From Lamellibrachia satsuma (Eukaryota; Annelida; Polychaeta; Sabellida; Siboglinidae): DNA of 64,000 nucleotides. Position 1 is the stretch's first letter. Every line of letters starts with the position of its first letter. Shown in pieces: positions 57,301 to 64,000 of this stretch. The notes under the pieces are model-generated. The model was not told the DNA's origin. It worked only from the letters and a program-made list of their open reading frames with translations, and searched no databases. The position numbers and the translations under genes were made by a program. Location: assembly GCA_033239005.1 (NCBI GenBank), contig BSQZ01000061.1, forward strand, positions 2,873,501-2,937,500, read 5' to 3'.

Positions 57301-60300
57301 ATGAATGACTCGACAGGACATGACTTGGTGCTACAATGCAGTGGAGGTGCCTTCATACAAGTGGAGACTGTGATGGAGGTGACGCGAACAACAGTGTCTG
57401 ACAACGACTGTGTGTTCAGTCCAGTGCAGTGTACCAAGGCAGAGGGCAGTGTGAAGAAAACATGTGAGCATCAGACTCAGTGCAAGCTGTATGACTACAA
57501 GTTCAGTCAGGCTGGATGCGCAATCAGAGTCAACTACAGATGTGTGGCAAGTAGGTATTGACAGTATGCACTCATTAATGTGCATGGCTTAATTTGTGCT
57601 TTGGAAAAACGTGTGCGTGTGTGCGTGTGTGTGTGTGCGTGTGTGTGTGTGTGTGTGTGTACAACTAGGGTGACACATTGTGAATGTTCTTTTGCATATT
57701 TGCATCAATACTACCGTATTCAACCTAATAAGCGTACAGTATGCTTAAAAAAATTGGAAAAATGTCAAGGAATCTGCCCCTTTCAGCATAAAGCAAACTT
57801 TTTTCTCTAAACAATAAGGTAACTGTTTAACACTACTGGCGTTATTCTGTGACTAGTGCAGAACTGAAAAGTGTTGCCAACTAACACCAGATGTCAACAA
57901 CACATTTCAGTTGATCCACACTAGTAAAATTACAAAAATCATGGATCCTGCTGATTAAAAAAGGGGTGTATGCTAATTACTGTACGTTTAATAGGTCGAA
58001 TATGGTATACGTGTGTATCAATGCATTCATGCATCTTTGCATCAAATCATTCATGCATTTCTGCATGAAAGCATTTGTGCATCTCTGCACCAGTGCATCT
58101 CTGTGCACCAATGCATCTCTGTGCACCAATGCATCTCTGTGCACCAATGCATCTCTGTGCACCAATGCATCTCTGTGCACCAATGCATCTCTGCCTCAAT
58201 GTATCAGTGACAATGTGCATTTAAACAGAATCAGAAGTCATACAAACAGGATTTTGATATAATAAATATTATCATGTTCTCCCATAAAACTATTGTTAAT
58301 GTATTCGTGTAATTTATACACAGGTGGTCTGAGACCTGTTGACCGACCTGTGTCAACTGATGATAGCCCTCAGAAGAAGAGTGCTGCTTCAGGTACATCA
58401 AAAAGCAGCAAAGTAGCACAAGACACAGACAAACTGCCATCAAATGATGCATGTCAAACAGACAAACTAAACATAGGTAAGTAAACATATTTATGAATGA
58501 TAAAACACTATAACACCATTATTTAAATACATAGAGGCATATATAATATGGTATAGATATTATGATGCTCACATTTTATCGGACACATGGTGCCACCTAG
58601 TGAATATTTCACAATGAAAATAATACATTTTAGTGACTAATATACTACTTCTATGTAGTACAAACAGTGCAGTAACAAACATAATATACTACAGCTGCAC
58701 CTGCAAGTAGGGCTATAAAACTCATCCACAGGTAAGTAACAATAGACACTGGGTGAAATAGGGACAAGACTTACAGGCTGTGAGAATGATTACACACTGA
58801 ATACCCTGTGCTTATGGTTTTATTTTACAGGTGCCTACATAGCACTTCTAGTGAGCGGTGTCTTCGTTCTCATTGTGGCCATCATCAGTATCAGGTATGT
58901 GATATTCACTTACCATTAGCACATAATTCTCATTAGTCAGTTTACCCTCAGTTGTAATGGAAATCAGAAAGATATATACTATTCTAGCGCGTCTATTTAG
59001 TAGCTGTAGAACATGGCATTATTCTTCTTCTTCTTTACAAGTCCAAGCCTCCTGTCGTAGTCATAACAAACCGTGTGCATAATAGCATAATAGCAGAATA
59101 GCAGAATAGCAGAGGGAAGTTGACAACAAGTCTCTAAAATCCAGTGTGAACAATAATTTACCAGCAGCAGATCCAGGGGAGTCATAGTCTCAAAACCCCC
59201 CTGTGTCCATGGTAAATATTACGGTAAAGGACAATGTATATAGGCCTACACCGGAATTAGTGTCAATGTAAAGACAGAAGTATTACCAGCCGGCTAACAT
59301 CAACCCTTCTGTAAGTAGAACGACATGTGTTGTCCCATCCCTAAGTAAAACGACATGACTACGACTGACTGAAACCCCCCTGACAACAAGCCTAGATCTG
59401 CCCCTGATTTACAGTGCAGTATTGCAATTTGTTTTATTCTAAATGTTTGAATTTATTTATGTCATTCTAACAGCAAATGTTTTTTATATTTATTTTGCAA
59501 CAATTGTGCACAAAACGGCAGAAATGTTTGATTATGTGTTCTGCATAACTATCAGATTTGTGAGGAAGATGCCATGTGCAAAGGAAGGGAGAGGACAAAC
59601 TACCAACACCCAACCAGCAAGTGATCCACAGCCCCTTGACATCTGTGTGCAAGAGAAATGATTGTTGCAGAACGTGTTCAATCAATCTTGTTAAACTTAG
59701 CTATTGAACCTGAACGATTAACTAGATAACATTATAGCAAGGTTCAAACATGAACGTTGGTTAGTTTACTAGATACTGAATGGATTTACAGTTTATTTAG
59801 TTTGATTAGTGTTGATCATTCAGTAGGCTATTCACATGCAGTTGTTTGCACAGTAATCTTGAATTGGTGTATTGTAAATTTTTTAGTACTGGAAAATTAT
59901 TATCATTAAAAAATGACTCAACAATATTGACATGTTGATTGTGGTTTTTATTTCTCAAGGTACTTGACATATCCCATTACCACTACATGCGTATTTGACT
60001 GCATATGGTTTTACATTACATTTGATGGTGTATTTAAACCACCATGCTCTCTGGTAACAAATCAACTCTATTATAGTGAGGAGCGTGAGAACAAGAAGCC
60101 AGAAACTTGTTAGTGACATGATCTCCTGAAGACAACAAGAAGACTTAAAACAAACTTATGAAGTTGTTGCCAACACTGCACCATCAAGGACACTGGAGTA
60201 AAACCAACTGGGCATAATAATAACATATATGTTTTAATTAAGAAACATTTCACACCAATGACTTATACAGTTCAAGACAATGAACTGACTGGTTGCATGG

Positions 60301-63300
60301 ATGAAGGATCATTGTTTGATTGTGCTGTGCATCTATCTAACATTAACAGCTGGCACTAACATAAACTCAAAAGGAGGGGCATGTAGCTAAAATAATAAAT
60401 AACATATTAAAAACAACTAAAGAATGTGAAGATAACTATGATATATAATGCATAATGAGTGCCCACATTGTCCTTGCAAAATCTGAACAAAATACTTGTA
60501 TCAGTTGTCACTGAGCAGCTGTGTAAATTAAAGAAGAAAAATACAAGAAATAGGATGGAAAACAATTGGTGTAACTGACCTGCTCTTGCAGCATAAATGC
60601 AGGGTTCTGCCACTCCAGAAGTTTCTTGGCAGTGTCTGCAATTTCTTGCCGCTCATCTACACAGCACAGTGACAAATCAAACACATTCAGAACATTCTTG
60701 GTTATGAAATTATCCAAAAGTTAACTTAAATTTCAGTTGACTGTCAGTAAAATCAGAATAATAAAGTACAGCAAACAAAATAAACAATAACTGTACAATG
60801 ATAAATTAAAATGTTTTATTATATTTATTATCTAAATTAAATATATTTTCAATGTGGCATAACATGGTTGAGACAAAGATAACAAACTTATATATTACCT
60901 ACCATTAGGACATCCCTTCCACTTAACGTGGTCCTCAAGTTCTTGGTCTTCAAGATGTTCTGACAGTGTCACAGACAGCATTGTCTTTGAGGTGGGAGAC
61001 AGTGGAGCCACTTGAAGACAATGTCGTCTCTCACATCTTGGTCTTGGTACCAAAGGAGATGCACTGCGGCTCAACTGAGGGTGTTTGACTTTAGCACCTG
61101 AACACATTTCACCTGTCTCAAGTGGGCACGTTTTACTACAAAACCATGACACATTCACCTGACTCAAGTGGGTATGTTTTACTCCAGAACCTTAACTCAT
61201 TTCACCTGACTCAAAATGGGCACATTTTACTCTAGCAATAAATTGGACAGATGTGCAAATATATTCAAAGAGTATAATTTCTATTATCACGGACCATTAA
61301 ATAACAAAAAAGGCGGAGTTGCTGTTTATATCATGAAGTCATGTCTTTCCACGAAAGACATGACTTGATGCTTATTGATAACTGTAGGTTGGACAATATT
61401 TGGCTTGAAATAGTTAAAGATGGTGTAAGTCTTGTGGTTGGGAATGTGTATAGACACCCATTTATAACACACATGTTATATCTGATCTTATTGGCTCAAA
61501 CATGTCTATTATTAAACAGGAGGGAAAAATTTGTATCATTGGTAATGTTTATATAAGCCTATTACAACAGGACTTGTGTCAAACGAAGGTAGGCCTATAC
61601 ATGGATACGTTAATTAGGGAAAACCTACCTACTATTCATGACACTGCCAACAAGAATAACAGATCACTCTGCAACTCTTATTGATCATATTAATATTATT
61701 AATTATTAATTAATATTAAACCAACCCTTAAAGTACATGAAAAATTATACAATTTCAGGAAACCTGTTTGTTGATATAACAAACCATTTAACTAATTTTA
61801 TTATTAGGAAAAGTACATCTAAAATTAATTATATTAGAAACTGACCTAAACTGAGAATTGTTAAGTTTTACCCATGAACTGGAGAATATAAGGTGGAAAA
61901 ATGTGATGACTTGATTTTTCCATATTAATTATGGGATCGAATTATACGGGTCAGCGTGTAAGACCAACATAGCTAAAATACAAGTTGTCCAAAATATATT
62001 ACTTAAAACATTAGCAAAGCATAACCATCATGACAGTGCCACCGCCTTGCACTGGGAACTTAATATTCTAAAAGTTCATGAATTATTTACTTCGTGACAA
62101 TTGGTAAAGAAATGTCAAAGTGTCCTAATATAATGTCCTAATATTTGTGTATAAACAGCGTGGGAATCAACTTCCTGATCTATTCCACCAATTTTACAAA
62201 CTTAATAGTGAGGTCATGATGAGAAGCTCAAGACAGGATCGAATTGGAGAGAACTCCTTGAAATTAATAAGGGCACGACTATGGAACAAACTACCTCTAT
62301 ATATTAAAAATTTAAATTCATTAAATATCTTAAGCATAAAATCAGGAAATTTATAATTAATATCAATTAATTTAATATGTTGTAATGAATATGTTCTTTA
62401 ATTATAATGTTTCGACATAGTATCTCATTTTAATTAAAGGAAATTCATAACCTGAATCTATTACTATTGACGAGTTTATTGCTATTGATTCAACAGTATA
62501 ACCTTTATATATGTATTAATATAGGAGTATACTATATTTAGTTTGACTGACTAGGTTACCAGCTCGATAAGTTTATATTTCTCTAGCTGGTAGCCACCTT
62601 ATCTGTGTTGCTTTTGTCTTGAATTAGGTTGTATGTTATGTGGATGAGGAAATAAGATTTATTTACTTACTTATTTAGCACCTGAACACATTTCACCAAA
62701 TTCAAGTGGATATGTTTTACTCTAGCACCTGAACACATTTACCTGACTCAATTGGGTATGCTTTATTCCAAAACCTGAAAATTTTTCACCTGACTCAAGT
62801 TCGCATGTTTTACTCCAGAACCTGGACACATTCTCTTGACTCAAGTGGGCATATTTTAATCTACCACCAGAAGACCTTTCACCTGACTCAGACATTTAAA
62901 CATCCGCATCAAAAATAATCCAACATTTTTTATGGACACTCATACCCACATATTTGAGGGGAGCATGACTGATCCATCTAATAAAACATCCCATAAAAGT
63001 TGTACAGTTTTGGCCATTATATGTGTTATTCGTAATTGTTATTCATGATGTTTTGTTCACTGTTGTTGGAGAGAAAGGCTTATTCTCTAACACAGTCATG
63101 AATTGGCTTTCACAATCCATACATGCATATTCATATGCACACATATTTGTGGGGAGCATGACTGATCTATCTAAGCAAAATCCATTTGCATAATAACTCG
63201 CTGACTTAAACTTGAATAAAGATGTTTTATTCACCTATGAGCACCGTTGTCATGTTTTCAGTCTCGGCCAGTGTTTCTTTTTCCAACAGTTGTGGCATTT

Positions 63301-64000
63301 CATAGCATGTATTGCCTGTCACTAAATTAATGTACACCTTTTTACCTGAAAAATAGATCATAAAGAGTAAAAAAGATGTTGTTTTGAAAACTTTTTTGCT
63401 CATTCTGCCCCCTGGTGATAATATGCATTCAATGATAATGTATGAAAGACAGGCATAATAATACATGTGTAAAACATATAAAGAAGAACACTGATATTTC
63501 TATAATATTTAATTTCAGATCAACTGTTTCAAAAGTGTATGATAGTACCTGAACTCATTATTGTCCTAATATTCTTACTGGCAGGAAGATACACACAGCT
63601 AAGACTGGCAATCAATAAACTACCCAATTGGCAATACCTACAAGTGCTATGGGAAATCTTGCAGTCCTTTATTGCATATTATTGCGTGGCTTCCTTGATA
63701 AATAATGAGTAATTAAATGATAAATGTGGAAAGTCATGGACTCTAGGTGTGGCTCATGGGAATAACACACTTAATTAATAATTTGAAGTTTTGTTAAAAT
63801 TGGATAAACAACAGGTGATCAGATTTTTACATTGTAATTTTTTTCATCAAGAGCAATGCAAATCTCTGAATTCCAGTATGGCAAATGGCAGCAATAGAAG
63901 CACGTAAAGAACGATGTTTGACTAGAGAAAACAAACAGTAAATGTCCAATGTGAGAAATACGTTTTGATTGTGTACCTGTCTCAGCCTGAGTCCGACATA
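51367..64000 (-). CDS. MLH3: MLH3, C-terminal twelve exons (5' part beyond the right edge)
   Basis: MLH3 pairs with MLH1 as MutL-gamma, an endonuclease acting in meiotic crossover resolution and mismatch repair. Exons in transcript order: 63,977->64,000 (tentative), 63,235-63,345, 60,903-61,097, 60,580-60,656, 55,749-55,920, 54,876-54,947, 54,075-54,212, 53,542-53,654, 53,299-53,322, 52,537-52,615, 52,222-52,379 and 51,367-51,426. Every junction has GT-AG and matching phase, giving about 400 residues. Diagnostic motifs are [25 protein letters not shown] (the DQHA(X)2E(X)4E metal site), SQACHGAIKFGD and [15 protein letters not shown], all as in MLH3 rather than PMS2. The last exon encodes [16 protein letters not shown] and a stop, with AATAAA on the minus strand at 51,323-51,318. 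The N-terminal ATPase lies outside the window. The region between ATPase and endonuclease domains is split into small exons here. Confidence 0.9.
53123..53245 (+). mobile_element. CR1-like 3'-end fragment in an MLH3 intron
   Basis: This 120-bp stretch is nearly identical to 5290-5408, covering the last codons (AGGAGGGCGGCTTATAAGTA), the 3' UTR and the duplicated ATCTTGTTAA tail. It is a severely 5'-truncated insertion, opposite in orientation to MLH3. Confidence 0.9.
53299..53322 (-). CDS. MLH3: MLH3 24-bp micro-exon
   Basis: It encodes LLLQEQIN between TTCACATTGCAG and GTAAGTGA, phase 0 at both ends. It aligns with the EFIREQLELL-type helix of MLH3 and is needed to bridge the exon ending DTLQ and the exon starting LLCKTHGAG. 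The intron next to it carries a CR1-like 3' end. Confidence 0.75.
54876..54947 (-). CDS. MLH3: MLH3 exon with the endonuclease DQHA motif (72 bp)
   Basis: This exon encodes [20 protein letters not shown] and a few following residues. It is 72 bp long with phase 1 at both ends, so skipping it keeps the frame but removes the metal-binding motif. As I recall, human MLH3 has a similar skippable exon (the delta-7 isoform). Confidence 0.9.
55190..55325 (-). mobile_element. RTE-like RT C-terminal scrap in an MLH3 intron
   Basis: Minus strand reads [20 protein letters not shown], then [22 protein letters not shown] and a stop, the usual end of RTE-group RT proteins (RPRxTW ... AxDRxxWR). Same orientation as MLH3. 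No other parts of the element are visible. Confidence 0.6.
56616..60113 (+). CDS. SUEL-type lectin-domain single-pass membrane protein, nested in an MLH3 intron
   Basis: Exons are 56,616-56,676, 57,269-57,550, 58,324-58,476 and 58,831-58,894, then one of two last exons: 60,077-60,113 or 59,556-59,661. Phases match throughout, giving 198 or 221 residues. Exon 1 is a signal peptide ([21 protein letters not shown], split here as 20 residues plus G). Exon 2 is one SUEL/rhamnose-binding lectin domain with eight Cys and the hallmark C-terminal VNYRC. The canonical YGR and DPC carbohydrate-contact motifs are not present, so sugar binding is doubtful. Exon 3 is a Ser/Thr/Lys-rich stalk. Exon 4 is a transmembrane helix ([19 protein letters not shown]). 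The role is probably cell-surface recognition, which is inference. It lies wholly within the 4.66-kb MLH3 intron 55,921-60,579 on the opposite strand. Confidence 0.8.
56740..56925. repeat. GGACATTTTGG repeats in SUEL intron 1
   Basis: About six spaced copies of GACATTTTGG (spacing roughly 20-24 bp) are followed at 56,905 by the inverted form TACCAAAATGTCC. The layout resembles one end of a MITE whose terminus is built of short repeats. Confidence 0.55.
57617..57660. repeat. (GT)n microsatellite
   Basis: A slightly impure GT/GC-T run in SUEL intron 2, just upstream of the MITE copy. Confidence 0.9.
57714..58005. mobile_element. Tc1/mariner-like MITE copy 2, intact (292 bp)
   Basis: Inverted ends CCGTATTCAACCTAATAAGC and, from the right, CCATATTCGACCTATTAAAC. 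The element is flanked by TA. It is the uninterrupted counterpart of the copy at 14,197-15,711 and shows the empty MULE target, CTGATTAAAAAAGG. It lies in SUEL intron 2. Confidence 0.8.
58072..58195. repeat. 18-bp tandem repeat
   Basis: About six copies of TGCATCTCTGTGCACCAA, with more diverged copies to the left from about 58,020. It lies immediately after the MITE in SUEL intron 2. Confidence 0.9.
59556..59661 (+). CDS. Alternative last exon of the SUEL gene (longer cytoplasmic tail)
   Basis: AACTATCAG precedes a phase-2 frame reading [20 protein letters not shown] and ending DICVQEK-stop. The basic FVRK directly after the membrane helix fits a stop-transfer sequence. ATTAAA at 59,905-59,910 could end this transcript. 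The competing last exon (60,077-60,113) gives [11 protein letters not shown] and has AATAAA at 60,394-60,399. Confidence 0.55.
61093..61238. repeat. 47-bp minisatellite, left part, overlapping an MLH3 splice acceptor
   Basis: About three units of roughly 47 bp (AGCACCTGAACACATTTCAC, then CTCAAGTGGGCATGTTTTAC). The first unit includes the MLH3 acceptor TGTTCAG|GTGCTAAAG read on the minus strand. The rest of the array resumes at 62,679-62,895 after a retroelement. Confidence 0.85.
61239..62675 (+). mobile_element. Internally deleted non-LTR retrotransposon inside the minisatellite
   Basis: Endonuclease-type pieces lie at 61,250-61,475 ([27 protein letters not shown]). The RT core is missing. 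A C-terminal part follows: [20 protein letters not shown] and [14 protein letters not shown] near 61,930-62,090, and [20 protein letters not shown] at 62,250-62,310. The 3' end has ATTTACTTACTTATTTA. It separates two blocks of one minisatellite, so it inserted after the array formed. Confidence 0.7.
62679..62895. repeat. 47-bp minisatellite, right part
   Basis: About four or five diverged units of the same repeat as 61,093-61,238 (AGCACCTGAACACATTTCAC), in the same orientation, now 1.4 kb away because of the retroelement between them. Confidence 0.85.

Noticed and set aside
56954..57304. 116-codon ORF in SUEL intron 1
   Set aside because: The signal-peptide exon splices in phase directly to 57,269; no acceptor or domain supports an extra exon here.
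57580..58262. ORFs in the GT run and 18-bp repeat
   Set aside because: They are products of simple repeats within SUEL intron 2 and overlap the MITE.

Overview
This window is nuclear DNA of an invertebrate animal, probably marine. Genes are split by GT-AG introns, polyadenylation signals follow the coding regions, and there is heavy debris of animal-type non-LTR retrotransposons and DNA-transposon MITEs. A SUEL-type lectin gene also points to a metazoan. The phylum cannot be fixed from the sequence alone.

Layout. Positions 1-24 kb are almost entirely transposon and minisatellite territory: a degraded EN-RT retrotransposon at the left edge, a broken copy of a widespread PIN-like repetitive protein family split by a CR1-like element, two minisatellites (47 bp and 38 bp units), a MULE transposon nested inside a MITE, a Harbinger-like MITE nested in a CR1 copy, an hAT-like MITE, and RTE-like fragments. 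At 25.3-29.8 kb lies a three-exon gene (A, about 1033 aa) and at 36.6-49.5 kb a two-exon gene (B, about 3789 aa, including one 8.3 kb exon). Both encode basic, Ser/Arg-rich, apparently disordered proteins of no family I recognise. They share at least two local motifs, so they look like diverged tandem paralogues. B carries several internal tandem repeats (24 x 17 aa, 11 or more x 10 aa, 3 x 30 aa, 5 x 14 aa), alternates basic RRKS-type and acidic SESD-type motifs, and ends in a short hydrophobic segment followed by a basic tail. More RTE-like debris lies between A and B and inside B's intron.

From 51.4 kb to the right edge the minus strand carries the C-terminal part of the mismatch-repair/meiotic endonuclease gene MLH3, as twelve exons with matching splice phases, including the DQHA(X)2E(X)4E motif and a 24-bp micro-exon. 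Its largest intron (4.66 kb) contains a complete plus-strand gene for a small single-pass membrane protein with one SUEL lectin domain and two possible last exons. MLH3 introns also carry retroelement insertions and a minisatellite that overlaps a splice acceptor.

The most novel content is the A/B gene pair. The best-supported known gene is MLH3. The two nested-transposon cases can be read directly because uninserted or flanking copies are present in the window. All gene models here are read by eye from splice signals, phase and similarity recalled from known families; no search or transcript data were available.
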